A stretch of 64,000 bases of DNA from Mucilaginibacter sp. OK283 (GTDB lineage Bacteria; Bacteroidota; Bacteroidia; Sphingobacteriales; Sphingobacteriaceae): NCBI RefSeq assembly GCF_900110415.1, contig NZ_FODR01000004.1, positions 434,001 to 498,000 of the forward strand. The letters run 5' to 3'. Position numbers and translations under genes: made by a program. The notes beneath the pieces were generated by a model, which saw only the letters and a program-made list of their open reading frames with translations, had not been told where the DNA came from and ran no database searches. Shown in pieces: positions 31,806 to 41,393 of this stretch. How positions within the stretch are numbered: the stretch's first letter is position 1; each line of letters begins with the position of its first letter.

Positions 31806-33272
31806 TGCAAATAAATCGGCCATTACAGGGCCTGTCAGGGTCATATCTTCGGTAAGGGTATCTGTTTGGTAAACCTTAACATCGGGCCTGCGGCCGGCAA
31901 AACGTTGGTCGTCCAGCATGTATTCGCGTGTACGGCCTTTTTGTATACCGTCCTGATAGGGCACCGGTGCATTCGGGTCGCTCACATACTCGTCAAAGCT
32001 ATCGGTTGCCGATGGAGCAGTGAATGATAGCTTGCCATTAGGCTGAAAGTAAAGCGTTTTTTCGGTAGTGTTTTTTGGCGGCCATGTTTCAAACTTTTTC
32101 CACTGGTTGCTGCCGGTTATGAATATGCTGGCCTCGGGTAATTCCATTTTGCCTTCATCTTTCAAATAGTAGTTAAAAAATGGAAGCTCAATATTTTCAC
32201 GGAACCATTCGGCTGTATTCGACCCAAAATTCTGATCAGCAAAAAGCGTTGCATCTTTGCTCTCCCATCCGCCGTGGAACCATGGGCCCATAACCAGCAT
32301 GTTTTTATGGCTTTGCGGATTTTGTTTTTCCAGTGCATCATACACATGCAGGGCACCAAAGCAATCTTCGGCGTCAAAAAAGCCTCCGACAGTCATGGTA
32401 GCCGGCTTAATGTTGACTAAATGCGGGCGGATGTTCATTGCTTTCCAAAACTCATCATAATTAGGATGCGACATTAAATCGTTCCAGAATTTGATAGAAT
32501 CGCCCATGTATTTCTTTTTGAAATTGGGCAAAGCACCCATTTCCAGGTAAAATTTGTAGTTATCCTTAAATACTGGTTTAATATTGCTTTTAAATTCTTT
32601 TGGCGTAATAGGCTTGGGACGGGGGATGCCAAAACCAGTATAAAAGTTAAATGCATCCATCATCATAAACGCTCCGTTGTGGTGAAAATCGTCGCCTATA
32701 AACCAATCGGTAACCGGGGCTTGTGGCGATACCGCCTTTAGTGCAGGGTGTGCGTTTGGCAACGAGGCACTGGAATAAAAGCCCGGGTAGGAGATACCTT
32801 CAATACCAACACGGCCATTGTTGTTGGGCAGGTTTTTTACCAACCAATCAATGGTATCATAGGTATCGGTGCTTTCGTCAATATCGGTTTTGCTTTTTTT
32901 CTTATCTAATATAGGGCGTACGTCTACATAGTCGCCCTCACTCATCCACCGGCCACGCACATCCTGGTAAACAAAAATATACCCTGCCCTGGCAAACAAC
33001 ATATTTTGACCAAGCGTGCGCCTGTATTCGTTTTCCCCATAAGGGGCAACGGTATACGGTGTACGCGTCATCATGATGGGGTACTTTTTTGATTGATCTT
33101 TAGGCAGGTAAATGGAAGTGAAAAGTTTTTTACCGTCGCGCATGGTAATGTACTTTTCCATCTTGTTGTAGTTGTCCTTGATGTAGGTGGCATCGTCAGA
33201 TGGCGGGGCTGTTTGTGCGCCCGCGAGCGAACAGCATAAAGCAAGCCCTAAACAGAGTAGCAGTTGTTTCAT
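31392..33272 (-). CDS. Secreted CocE/NonD family (S15-type) hydrolase
   Basis: 626 residues. Signal peptide MKQLLLCLGLALCCSLAGAQ. X-Pro dipeptidyl-peptidase-like alpha/beta hydrolase: PIMMTRTPYTVAPYG, YIFVYQDVRGRWMSEGDYVDVRP and the nucleophile in VGIEGISYPGFYSSASLP (Ser in G-x-S-x-G, about residue 174). The C-terminal jelly-roll domain (TLTGPVMADLFASTTGTDADYVVKLIDVFPD) is complete. Relatives include glutaryl-7-ACA acylases and cocaine esterase. It acts in the periplasm on amide or ester bonds; natural substrate unknown. Monocistronic. Confidence 0.93.
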   Translation of the reverse strand: MKQLLLCLGLALCCSLAGAQTAPPSDDATYIKDNYNKMEKYITMRDGKKLFTSIYLPKDQSKKYPIMMTRTPYTVAPYGENEYRRTLGQNMLFARAGYIFVYQDVRGRWMSEGDYVDVRPILDKKKSKTDIDESTDTYDTIDWLVKNLPNNNGRVGIEGISYPGFYSSASLPNAHPALKAVSPQAPVTDWFIGDDFHHNGAFMMMDAFNFYTGFGIPRPKPITPKEFKSNIKPVFKDNYKFYLEMGALPNFKKKYMGDSIKFWNDLMSHPNYDEFWKAMNIRPHLVNIKPATMTVGGFFDAEDCFGALHVYDALEKQNPQSHKNMLVMGPWFHGGWESKDATLFADQNFGSNTAEWFRENIELPFFNYYLKDEGKMELPEASIFITGSNQWKKFETWPPKNTTEKTLYFQPNGKLSFTAPSATDSFDEYVSDPNAPVPYQDGIQKGRTREYMLDDQRFAGRRPDVKVYQTDTLTEDMTLTGPVMADLFASTTGTDADYVVKLIDVFPDDYPNANPNPKNVTLAGYQMLIRGEVFRGRFRNSFERPEAFIPGKVTEVKYALPDVGHTFRKGHRIMIQVQNSWFPLVDRNPQKFVDIYQATDIDFQKATHRIYHDAQNKSSVTVTVLE

Positions 33273-33372
33273 AAGTCAGTCAGTTAATTTAAACTGCAAT
33301 TTAATGAATAAAGCCAGGTTTAGGCTGTTTGCCAACTTAATTGTTACAATGAGCCCGAAAATTATGCACAGC

Positions 33373-33405
33373 AAAACCGGCCAATCTGTTTGCAAATTGA
33401 CCGGT
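33373..33405 (-). terminator. Intrinsic terminator of the VOC gene
   Basis: On the minus strand ACCGGTCAAT pairs with ATTGGCCGGT (ten pairs, one G-U; 33405-33396 with 33385-33376), followed by TTTT. It lies 19 bases after the stop codon. Confidence 0.8.
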
Positions 33406-33423
33406 TATTATTTCGTGTTGCTA

Positions 33424-33906
33424 TTACTTCCCATCGTAAGCATCCTGCAAATCCTTAACTATAAGCTTATCCATTTTCATCATGGCTTGCATCGCTCTTG
33501 CCGAGCCTTCACGGTCGGCGCCATATAGTACCTTGGTCAGGGTGTCGGGTACTATCTGCCACGATAGACCAAATTTATCTTTCAGCCATCCGCAACGTGA
33601 TTTTTCGCCCCCTTCGGATAGCTTTTCCCAAAAGTAATCTACTTCTTCCTGGTCTTTGCAATCAACAAACAACGATATTGCCTCGTTGAATTTAAACATT
33701 GGGCCGCCGTTAAGTGCCATAAATTGCTGCCCTGCCAAACTAAATGTACCCGTTATTAGTCTGCCTGTTTTGCCGGGCGCTGCATCGCCATACCGGGCAA
33801 GGTCGCCAACGGCTGATCCTTCGAACACAGCGATATAAAAGTTGATGGCTTCTTCGGCATTATTGTCGAACCATAAAAACGGGGTGATTTTTTGTCTGAT
33901 TTCCAT
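33424..33906 (-). CDS. VOC family protein (PhnB/3-demethylubiquinone methyltransferase-like)
   Basis: Start taken at ATG 33906 (MEIRQKITPFLWFDNNAEEAINFYIAVF), where the family pattern begins; 12 more codons are open upstream. 160 residues. Typical features: glyoxalase-like beta-alpha-beta units, QQFMALNGGPMFKFNEAISLFVDC, CGWLKDKFGLSWQIVPDTL. The function of this branch is unknown; many members are paired with stress operons, but none is adjacent here. Confidence 0.88.
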   Translation of the reverse strand: MEIRQKITPFLWFDNNAEEAINFYIAVFEGSAVGDLARYGDAAPGKTGRLITGTFSLAGQQFMALNGGPMFKFNEAISLFVDCKDQEEVDYFWEKLSEGGEKSRCGWLKDKFGLSWQIVPDTLTKVLYGADREGSARAMQAMMKMDKLIVKDLQDAYDGK

Positions 33907-34127
33907 AAATAGTCGGGTTGTTAAATTGATTTTTATGATCAAATGTAGCTGTAAACAGGCTTTATTGATGCGGGTTGATCATGACATTTTTAGGGGGTGA
34001 TAATGAAAGTAAGCATAGCTAAGTTTAGGTAAATTTGGCCCCAAAACCGCCTTTGTTTAATTTTAGGTTGTTTTTGGGGCTTGTGAAATTTTGATTAGCT
34101 TTAAAGCACCAACATCTTAAACATCAT

Positions 34128-35189
34128 ATGATAACACGATTCATAAAATGGATAGCGCCGGTAGTTATCGCAGCACTTTTTTTTGCCTGTAAGCAACCTC
34201 CAATTTCCCAGCCGGGCGGTGTTACTTTAAGCAGCTATTTTAGCGACACCGCAAGCGGTGTTAAAACGGGTGGCGTTCAGGTAGTAACTATCAATACGCC
34301 CAAAGGCAAGTTCAACGTTTGGACAAAAAAACTGGGTAATAACCCTAAAATTAAGTTACTGTTGCTTAACGGCGGCCCTGGCGCCACACACGAATACTTT
34401 GAGTGTATGGAGAGCTTTTTGCCGGCCGAAGGCATCGAATTGATTTATTATGATCAGCTCGGTTGCGGCAATTCCGACAATCCTAAAGATACCTCCATGT
34501 GGAGCCTGCCCCGTTATGTTGAGGAGGTAGAACAGGTACGCCAGGCCTTAAAGCTGGATAGCAGCAATTTTTACCTGCTTGGCCATTCGTGGGGCGGTAT
34601 CCTGGCTATGGAGTATGCGCAAAAGTACCAGCGTAATTTAAAAGGCCTTATCATTTCAAATATGATGATGAGCGTACCTGCTTATGGAAAGTATGCCGAT
34701 GAAGTGTTGGCAAAGCAACTTGATCCTAAAATTTTGGCGCGCATAAGGGCTATTGAAGCTAAGGGTGACTTTGAAAACCCGGAATACATGGCTTTGTTGA
34801 TGCCGAATTTTTATGTTAAACATATTTGCCGTATCCCGCTTGACCAATGGCCTGAGCCGATTAACCGTTCATTTGCCAAAATGAACCAGTCATTATATGT
34901 AACCATGCAAGGCCCAAGCGAATTTGGTGTTGCCGGTAAGCTGGTTAAATGGGATAGGATGGCCGATTTACCCAAAATAGCTGTACCAACGCTAAGCATC
35001 GGTGGTCAATATGATACTATGGACCCAAAACACATGGAAAAGGTATCTCAGCTGGTGCAAAACGGCAGTTATTTATATTGCCCCAACGGAAGCCATATGA
35101 GCATGTATGATGACCAGCAAACTTACATGACCGGCCTTATTAAATTTATAAAAGGAGTGGATGCAGGCGAAAAGAAAATAAAACTATAA
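34128..35189 (+). CDS. Proline iminopeptidase-like alpha/beta hydrolase lipoprotein
   Basis: 353 residues. Lipoprotein signal peptide ending in ALFFAC, so it is anchored in the cell envelope. HGGP-type oxyanion motif as LLNGGPGATHEYF, IELIYYDQLGCGNSD, nucleophile GHSWGG (about residue 146), Asp in GGQYDTMDP and His in PNGSHMSMYDD: the complete set for prolyl aminopeptidase (S33). It would release N-terminal residues from peptides in the periplasm. Followed by a good terminator. Confidence 0.92.
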   Translation: MITRFIKWIAPVVIAALFFACKQPPISQPGGVTLSSYFSDTASGVKTGGVQVVTINTPKGKFNVWTKKLGNNPKIKLLLLNGGPGATHEYFECMESFLPAEGIELIYYDQLGCGNSDNPKDTSMWSLPRYVEEVEQVRQALKLDSSNFYLLGHSWGGILAMEYAQKYQRNLKGLIISNMMMSVPAYGKYADEVLAKQLDPKILARIRAIEAKGDFENPEYMALLMPNFYVKHICRIPLDQWPEPINRSFAKMNQSLYVTMQGPSEFGVAGKLVKWDRMADLPKIAVPTLSIGGQYDTMDPKHMEKVSQLVQNGSYLYCPNGSHMSMYDDQQTYMTGLIKFIKGVDAGEKKIKL

Positions 35190-35210
35190 TCACTTTCAAA
35201 TTCAAAATAC

Positions 35211-35243
35211 AACGCCCTGAGTCTTTACTTGCCGGGGCGTTTT
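35211..35243 (+). terminator. Intrinsic terminator of the aminopeptidase gene
   Basis: AACGCCC (35211-35217) pairs with GGGGCGTT (35234-35241) with TTTT reaching 35243. It lies 22 bases after the stop. Confidence 0.7.
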
Positions 35244-35316
35244 GCTTTGTAGCTAATTGAATGCAAACCGGCATCCGCTTTTTATGTTATTATATGGTTT
35301 TTAACAGCCCCCTGTT

Positions 35317-35324
35317 AAACGTTT
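35317..35324. promoter_or_regulatory. AAACGTTT core before the GH92 gene (weak LacI-site candidate)
   Basis: AAACGTTT, the centre of the stronger sites around the lacI gene, occurs about 95 bases before the GH92 start; the outer bases do not fit. The TTAAAATAAGACATTTGCC motif follows at 35362-35380 and may hold the promoter. Confidence 0.3.
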
Positions 35325-35420
35325 TAGCAAAAAAAAGCGGCTATCGCTATCGGGAATAGTTTTAAAATAAGACATTTGCCGTACCACTATTTATAAACAC
35401 ATTTACATACCTATTGAAAA

Positions 35421-37715
35421 ATGAGATTTTTATTTGACCATAAATTAAAAATAAGTGCCTGTTTATTTGCTCTGCTCACAAGTTTTAACGCCACGGTCCA
35501 GGCACAGCAAGCCAGCCAAAAAACTCAGAAAGACGAAGTAGACTTTGTTAACCCTTTAATAGGTACAGCCATTACCGGTTTTGCCAAAGGCCTTGATGGT
35601 GGTGGCACTATGCCCTGCGTAAATGTGCCCTTCGCCATGACCAACTTTGTTGCGCAAACCGGCGAAAGCAAAATGGGCCGTATGTGTTACCAATACGAAG
35701 ACAAAACCGTTATAGGCCTGCTGGCCACCCATCAGCCAACTGTTTGGATGGGCGACTATGGTTATGTATCTATTATGCCCCAGGTTGGTAACCTGCGTGT
35801 ATTGCCCAACGAACGCAAATTAACCTACAATCATAAGGACGAGATTGCAAAGCCATACTACTATTCGGTTAAGTTAAGGGCTGATAATAAAACGTTTATC
35901 AAATCAGAAATAGCGGGGGCGAATACCTGCGGCATGTTCCGGTTTACTTTTCCGGCTGCAGAAAAGGCGCACCTTATTATCCAGGGCATAAACCTTAACC
36001 CGCAGCTTAAGGATTGGGCAAATGATTATGAGCCCAGACTTAAAAAGCTAAAGGGCTACGTGCATGTTGATACCATCAATAATGAAATTACCGGCTACAA
36101 TCCCGACAGGCAATCGGCCCAGATAGGGCCGGAACTTAAAAACTTTAAGGGTTATTTTATCATCAGGTTTGATAAACAGATCCGTAAATACGGTACCTGG
36201 GATAAAAATGTCATCAAAAAGGGCAGTAAGGAACAATTCGGCACCCGTATGGGCGCATTTATCTCTTTTAAAACAATAACCAATACCCAGATCAAAGTAG
36301 CCGTGGCTACCTCGTTTATCAGTATTGACCAGGCCCGCCACAATCTTAAAAAAGAAATTCCGGATTGGGATTTTGAGAAAGTGGTAAAGGATACCCGCGA
36401 TAACTGGCAGGAGCAACTAAAAGTGATACAGGTAAATAGCATCACTAATGAGCAAAGAACTATATTTTATACTGCCCTCTACCATACCTTGTTGTTTCCA
36501 AGGCAATTTACGGAGTATGGTCGGTATTACAGCGCGTTTGACGATAAAGTGCATAGTGGAATTTCTTACAACGATTATTCGCTTTGGGATACTTTCCGGG
36601 CTTTACACCCCTTGTTAACACTAACCCAGCCAGAGCGGGTAAACGGTATGGTGAAATCGTTATTACAAATGTATCAGGAGGGCGGCTGGATGCCCATGTG
36701 GCCAAACCCAACCTATACCAATATTATGATAAGCACCCATGCTGATGCTGTGGTAGCCGATGCTTATGTAAAAGGGTTTCGGGGATATAGCACCAAACTG
36801 GCTTATGAGGCCATGCATAAAGATGCTTTTACAGCGCCCGACGGTGATACGCAAAAAAAATGGGGCGACCGCGATTTGTGGACGAGCTTTGAAGCCCGCG
36901 GCGGCCTTACCAACTACCATAAACTGGGCTATGTTCCTGTTGATAAAACCCGTGAGTCGGTTTCCCGGACAATTGAGTATGGCATCGACGATTACTGTGT
37001 GGCCCAGGTAGCCAAAGCATTGGGCAAGGATGATGACTATAAACAGCTGATGGCCTGGAGCCAGAACTATAAAAACGTTTATAACAGCGCTACCGGATTT
37101 ATGGCGCCGCGCAACGCCAACGGACAATGGTCGGCCAAGCCGGATAGCGGCTTTACCGAAGGTACCAAATGGACTTATACCTTTGGCGCCATGCAGGACG
37201 TGCCGGGCATGATAGCCCTTATGGGCGGTGAAAAAACTTTTGCCGATAAACTATCCCATAATTTTACCGATGGCCACTACAGGGCCGATAATGAGCCCGG
37301 GCACCACTACATATACCTGTTTAACTATTGCGGTATGCCCTGGAAAACCCAGGAACTGGTAAGGCAAAACGTAGGCTGGCAAAATTACCGCAACGCCCCT
37401 GTAGGCATCAACGGTAACGATGATTGCGGCCAAACTTCGGCATGGTATATTTTTAGCACCATGGGTTTTTACCCGGTAACACCGGCATCGGGTATGTACA
37501 GTATTGGCGCGCCGCAATTCCCTTATATTGCCCTAAGCCTGCAAAATGGCAATAAGCTGGTTATTAAAGCCACCGACCTATCGGCACAAAATAAATATGT
37601 GAAGGCAGTTACTTTTGATGGCCAGCCCATAAAAAACCACATGATATCGCACGAGCAGATAAGCCACGGGGGTACATTGGAATTTAAGATGACAAGTGTG
37701 CCCCAAAAAGATTGA
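35421..37715 (+). CDS. GH92 family glycosidase (alpha-mannosidase)
   Basis: 764 residues. Secreted; signal peptide MRFLFDHKLKISACLFALLTSFNATVQAQ. Starts with the family pattern VDFVNPLIGTA-x-GF and FAMTNFVAQTG. The (alpha/alpha)6 part carries SLWDTFRALHPLLTLTQPERV and GGWMPMWPNPTYTNIMISTHADAV. The C-terminal NDDCGQTSAWYIFSTMGFYPVTPAS contains the acid-base region, with Asp residues binding Ca2+ in this family. Calcium-dependent exo-mannosidase, inverting, acting on N-glycan mannose. First gene of the GH92-NagB-GH20 cluster. Confidence 0.95.
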   Translation: MRFLFDHKLKISACLFALLTSFNATVQAQQASQKTQKDEVDFVNPLIGTAITGFAKGLDGGGTMPCVNVPFAMTNFVAQTGESKMGRMCYQYEDKTVIGLLATHQPTVWMGDYGYVSIMPQVGNLRVLPNERKLTYNHKDEIAKPYYYSVKLRADNKTFIKSEIAGANTCGMFRFTFPAAEKAHLIIQGINLNPQLKDWANDYEPRLKKLKGYVHVDTINNEITGYNPDRQSAQIGPELKNFKGYFIIRFDKQIRKYGTWDKNVIKKGSKEQFGTRMGAFISFKTITNTQIKVAVATSFISIDQARHNLKKEIPDWDFEKVVKDTRDNWQEQLKVIQVNSITNEQRTIFYTALYHTLLFPRQFTEYGRYYSAFDDKVHSGISYNDYSLWDTFRALHPLLTLTQPERVNGMVKSLLQMYQEGGWMPMWPNPTYTNIMISTHADAVVADAYVKGFRGYSTKLAYEAMHKDAFTAPDGDTQKKWGDRDLWTSFEARGGLTNYHKLGYVPVDKTRESVSRTIEYGIDDYCVAQVAKALGKDDDYKQLMAWSQNYKNVYNSATGFMAPRNANGQWSAKPDSGFTEGTKWTYTFGAMQDVPGMIALMGGEKTFADKLSHNFTDGHYRADNEPGHHYIYLFNYCGMPWKTQELVRQNVGWQNYRNAPVGINGNDDCGQTSAWYIFSTMGFYPVTPASGMYSIGAPQFPYIALSLQNGNKLVIKATDLSAQNKYVKAVTFDGQPIKNHMISHEQISHGGTLEFKMTSVPQKD

Positions 37716-37818
37716 TACGATGAGCGGATATGCAGATGTGCAGATTTCAGGTGTGCAGATTTTTTTTCTATAGCATGGTCTGTACAGAATATCAGAGAAG
37801 AATTTAGATAAGTCACGG

Positions 37819-38577
37819 TTGATGAAAGAATTTATAAAAGATCAATTGAAAGTTGAAGTATCGGGCAGCCGGCACCTGATGGGCATAGCGGCTGCAAATG
37901 CGGTAGGCGAAAAAATCAATGAACTGCTAAAAGCAAAGCAATTCGTTAATATCATTTTCGCGGCGGCCCCGTCACAAAATGAGTTTTTGGATGAATTGCT
38001 GAAACGGGATATAGATTGGACAAGGATCAGAGCTTTTCACATGGATGAATACCTTAACCTGGATGCGGACGCGCCGCAGGGTTTCGGCAATTTTTTAAAA
38101 GAACGACTGTTTTGCAAAGCGCCTTTTAAGGCGGTACATTATCTCAATGGCAACGCTGCGGATGCGGAGCAGGAGTGCCTGCGCTATGCAGACTTGCTAA
38201 ACCAATTCCCACCGGATGTTGTTTGCCTGGGCATCGGCGAAAACACGCACCTCGCTTTCAACGATCCGCATGTGGCCGATTTTAATGATCCCCTGTTGGT
38301 TAAAATTGTCGATCTGGATAATGCCTGTCGCGTACAGCAGGTAAATGATGGCTGTTTTGCCAGGATAGAAGATGTGCCCACTCATGCCTTAACGCTCACT
38401 ATCCCCGCATTGGTAAACACGCCTTTTGCATTTGCCATTGTGCCCGGCGAAAAAAAGGCAGATGCGGTTAAACATACTTTAAATGCAGCAATATCAGAAA
38501 AATACCCTTCAACAATATTGCGGACACACCCGGATGCTACATTATTTGTTGATGATAAAAGCGGAACGTATATTTAA
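37819..38577 (+). CDS. Glucosamine-6-phosphate deaminase-like protein
   Basis: 252 residues, NagB/6-phosphogluconolactonase fold. FHMDEYLNLDADAPQGFGNFL holds the proton-donor Asp, and LGIGENTHLAFNDP corresponds to the active-site loop, where E. coli NagB has G-x-D-G-H; here it is E-N-T-H. The His is kept. VPTHALTLTIPALVNTPFAFAIVPGEKKADAV follows. Converts GlcN-6-P to fructose-6-P plus ammonia if it is a true NagB; the altered loop makes related ketose-aldose deaminases possible. No nagA is adjacent. Preceded by a short repeat-rich spacer (ATGTGCAGATTT copies). Confidence 0.82.
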   Translation: MMKEFIKDQLKVEVSGSRHLMGIAAANAVGEKINELLKAKQFVNIIFAAAPSQNEFLDELLKRDIDWTRIRAFHMDEYLNLDADAPQGFGNFLKERLFCKAPFKAVHYLNGNAADAEQECLRYADLLNQFPPDVVCLGIGENTHLAFNDPHVADFNDPLLVKIVDLDNACRVQQVNDGCFARIEDVPTHALTLTIPALVNTPFAFAIVPGEKKADAVKHTLNAAISEKYPSTILRTHPDATLFVDDKSGTYI

Positions 38578-38638
38578 GCATCCCGTTAAAAAAATAAATT
38601 GGGGAAACGAAAGCAGCACCCGCTAAGATTGCGATTCC

Positions 38639-40177
38639 ATGAAAAAGTTATTACCCACTTTACTACTCTTATTTAGTTTAAACGCCGTTATCGCGCAGCA
38701 TGCAAAATCACCTTTTGCGGTGCGTGGTTTCCATCTCGACCTGCGCATCCAGGTAATGACCATGCCGGCGCTTAAAGCTTTTGCATTAAAACTAAGCCAA
38801 AACGGGATGAACACGCTGGTGATGGAGTGGGAGGGCACTTATCCATTCGAAAAACATCCCTTGATACCCAATCGCTACGCATACAGCAAGCAGGAAATTA
38901 AAAGCTTTATCCGCTATTGCGACAGCCTGGGTATTGATGTGATACCGCTGCAACAAAGTTTTGGTCATGTTGAATATATTTTGCGGCACCAACGTTATAA
39001 AAACCTGCGCGAAGATCAAAAAGATGTATCGCAGGTGTGCCCCTTGGAAACGGATGGGGATAAAGCCCTGTTTACTGATTTGTATACCGAACTTGCCGCC
39101 ACACATACCTCTAAATATATCCACATCGGCGGCGATGAAACCTACCTGCTGGGGCACGATGCCAAATGTAAGGCCAAAGCCGAAAAGGAAGGTAAATCCA
39201 AACTATATACCGATTACATTAAAACGCTATGCGAAATCGTGATTAAGCTGGGCAAGCGCCCCGTGCTTTGGGCCGATATCGCGCTGAAATATCCTGAGGC
39301 CATTAAATCGCTGCCCAAAGAAACCGTTTTTGTAGATTGGAACTATGGCTGGGATATGAGCTATTTTGGCAACCACCAAAAGTTGATGGAAAGCGGCTTC
39401 GAAATTTGGGGATCGCCGGCAATCCGCTCGAGCCCGGATAATTATAACCTCACCCTTTGGGAAAAACACCTGAAAAATATCAGCAATTTTATACCGGCTG
39501 CAAGCAAGTTGGGCTATAAAGGGATGATCATGACGTCGTGGTCAACATCGGGCCAATATTCGGCAGTGTATGAATCCGAATCGGACATGGCCGAACTGTA
39601 TGCCATCAGGCACGTGTACCCCTTATCGGGGTTTAATATGTCTATAGCCGCATATTTCGAAGCAGTTAAAAGTAACCAGCCTTTAAATATCACCAACTTT
39701 GTATACAACTACGGTCAAAACCAGTTCGGGTTTGATAGGGCCGGGGCCATTTCATTTTGGGAAGCACTTAAAACAGCACCTTATGAAATACAACAGGGCG
39801 AGGTGAAATCGCCCGCACCGCTATCGGTTCAGCAATTGCTGGATAGCTGCACCATTGCCCGGCAAAAGCTGTACGCCCTAAAGCCTGCGAAAAACCGGCA
39901 GGAATTTGAGCACTTTAAATTAATGGCCGATGTCAGGGTATATTACCTCACTTACCAGGCTATTGAAAAGCAGGTGAATGAGGCGTCGTTTGATAATGCG
40001 CAAAAGACTGCAGTAATTGCGGCGTTAAAGCAACTATTGGCTACATCAAGAAAACTGAATGAAAGGTTTGAACAATTAAATAAAGATTTTCTGGCGCTGT
40101 CGGCCATCCGGGAGGAAAACGAACTGCGTAATATGAAAGTGACATCGTTATTTGACAGATTGGCAGGGGATAAATAA
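38639..40177 (+). CDS. GH20-like family hexosaminidase, secreted
   Basis: 512 residues with signal peptide MKKLLPTLLLLFSLNAVIAQ. Lacks the GH20b N-terminal domain and starts at once with a TIM barrel: VRGFHLDLRIQVMTMPALKAFALKLSQNGMNTLVMEWEGTYPF, and the catalytic Asp-Glu pair in HIGGDETYLLG (D166, E167). This matches the compact, exo-acting branch of GH20. The C-terminal 130 residues are helical. Probably removes terminal HexNAc in the periplasm, feeding the deaminase pathway. 61 bases after the NagB-like gene. Confidence 0.88.
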   Translation: MKKLLPTLLLLFSLNAVIAQHAKSPFAVRGFHLDLRIQVMTMPALKAFALKLSQNGMNTLVMEWEGTYPFEKHPLIPNRYAYSKQEIKSFIRYCDSLGIDVIPLQQSFGHVEYILRHQRYKNLREDQKDVSQVCPLETDGDKALFTDLYTELAATHTSKYIHIGGDETYLLGHDAKCKAKAEKEGKSKLYTDYIKTLCEIVIKLGKRPVLWADIALKYPEAIKSLPKETVFVDWNYGWDMSYFGNHQKLMESGFEIWGSPAIRSSPDNYNLTLWEKHLKNISNFIPAASKLGYKGMIMTSWSTSGQYSAVYESESDMAELYAIRHVYPLSGFNMSIAAYFEAVKSNQPLNITNFVYNYGQNQFGFDRAGAISFWEALKTAPYEIQQGEVKSPAPLSVQQLLDSCTIARQKLYALKPAKNRQEFEHFKLMADVRVYYLTYQAIEKQVNEASFDNAQKTAVIAALKQLLATSRKLNERFEQLNKDFLALSAIREENELRNMKVTSLFDRLAGDK

Positions 40178-40189
40178 TTTAATAAAGCT

Positions 40190-40212
40190 ACCGCGAGGTT
40201 TCACCTCGTGGT
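40190..40212. repeat. Hairpin between convergent GH20 and lacI
   Basis: ACCGCGAGGT and ACCTCGTGGT form a ten-pair stem (one G-U) with a three-base loop. No T run. Might end transcription from either side or belong to a dispersed repeat. Confidence 0.5.
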
Positions 40213-40264
40213 TAAACATGGTTTCAGCTTTCAGCAGTAATACACTTAACAGGCCTGATGAAAC

Positions 40265-40282
40265 CGGCACGCAAACGTTTGA
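40265..40282. promoter_or_regulatory. LacI-type operator, site at the 3' side of lacI
   Basis: CGGCACGCAAACGTTTG (40265-40281) contains GCAAACGTTTGa, 11 of 12 bases of the perfect palindrome found before lacI. All 17 bases recur inverted at 41395-41411. It lies 8 bases beyond the lacI stop codon, an unusual place for an operator. Confidence 0.6.
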
Positions 40283-40289
40283 CCGTTCT

Positions 40290-41318
40290 TTATTTATTCT
40301 TATTCTCGATCAGCTGCGATTCTATAATGATTTTATAATAGGCGCTTTGCTCATTACTGCCCTTATCCTGGTGATGGAGCAAGTCCATCAGGATATCAGC
40401 AGCTTTTTGCCCCTGCAGGTAGGGGAATTGCTCAACCGAGGCTGTCGGGATGTTTTCCATATAATTGATCAACGGTAAATTGGCGTAGCTTACAAATTCA
40501 ATGTCTTTATTTATCCTGATGCCGAGTTTTCGTGCGTGTTTAATAGCAAATAAGGCTACATAGTCGTTAAACGTAACAACGGCTGTGGGTTTTCTTTTGT
40601 TGGCCAACAGCTCGTCGAAAGCTTTTTTTGTGCCCTCTTCCGTTAAATCGCAGGATACAATAAGCGAAGGATCAAATTTTAGCCGGTTTTTGGTCATTGC
40701 CTTAATGTAACCTTCTTTTCGTTCGCCGGTGGCTACCATAGTTTGGGGGCCATTGATCATGCCTATGGCACGGTGACCTTTTTTTAACAGGAAACTAACC
40801 GCTGCTATAGTACCAATTTCCATATTACAGGCCACGTAATGGATGTTGGCAATGTTGGGAATTCTATCAAAATAAACTATAGGGATGTTATATTTTTTAA
40901 GGTTTTCAAAATGCTGAAAAGAAGAAGTATTTTTGCCTACCGATACCAGTAGCCCATCTACACGGTGATTTTTCATTTTCTCTACCAGTTCTTTTTCTTT
41001 CTGCTCATCGTCATGTGATTGTGCAAGCAATACCGTATAATTCTTTTTATAGGCGGTATCTTCAATAGCGCTAATAGCCGATGAAAAAAAGGCTTCAGAA
41101 AGTTCGGGCAAAATAACACCAATGGTGCGGGTTTTTCCCTTCTGTAAAAAAATGGCGGTTTGATTTGGCTCGTAGTTTAGTTCGCCAGCCAGTTTCTTAA
41201 CTTTTACCCTGGTACTAAGTCCGATGCTGGGATGATCATGCAAGGCCCTTGAAACTGTAGATACCGAGATACCAAGTTGTCGGGCTATCTCTTTTATAGT
41301 AGTCGGCTTTGATTGCAT
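40290..41318 (-). CDS. LacI family transcriptional regulator
   Basis: 342 residues. N-terminal helix-turn-helix TIKEIARQLGISVSTVSRALHDHPSIGLSTR, the hinge helix and the periplasmic-binding-like ligand domain from residue 62 (TRTIGVILPELSEAFFSSAI). GTRKDG-type ends are normal. It would sense a sugar or glycan derivative and control the glycosidase cluster that surrounds it. Palindromes of LacI-type form (GCAAACGTTTGC) on both sides support autoregulation and control of the divergent gene at 41534. Confidence 0.92.
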   Translation of the reverse strand: MQSKPTTIKEIARQLGISVSTVSRALHDHPSIGLSTRVKVKKLAGELNYEPNQTAIFLQKGKTRTIGVILPELSEAFFSSAISAIEDTAYKKNYTVLLAQSHDDEQKEKELVEKMKNHRVDGLLVSVGKNTSSFQHFENLKKYNIPIVYFDRIPNIANIHYVACNMEIGTIAAVSFLLKKGHRAIGMINGPQTMVATGERKEGYIKAMTKNRLKFDPSLIVSCDLTEEGTKKAFDELLANKRKPTAVVTFNDYVALFAIKHARKLGIRINKDIEFVSYANLPLINYMENIPTASVEQFPYLQGQKAADILMDLLHHQDKGSNEQSAYYKIIIESQLIENKNK

Positions 41319-41393
41319 TATCCTTTTGGTGTACTTGAAATAAAATTAAAGTTAGCAGATTATTATCAAATTATTGCCGGTTTGCAAAGTACT

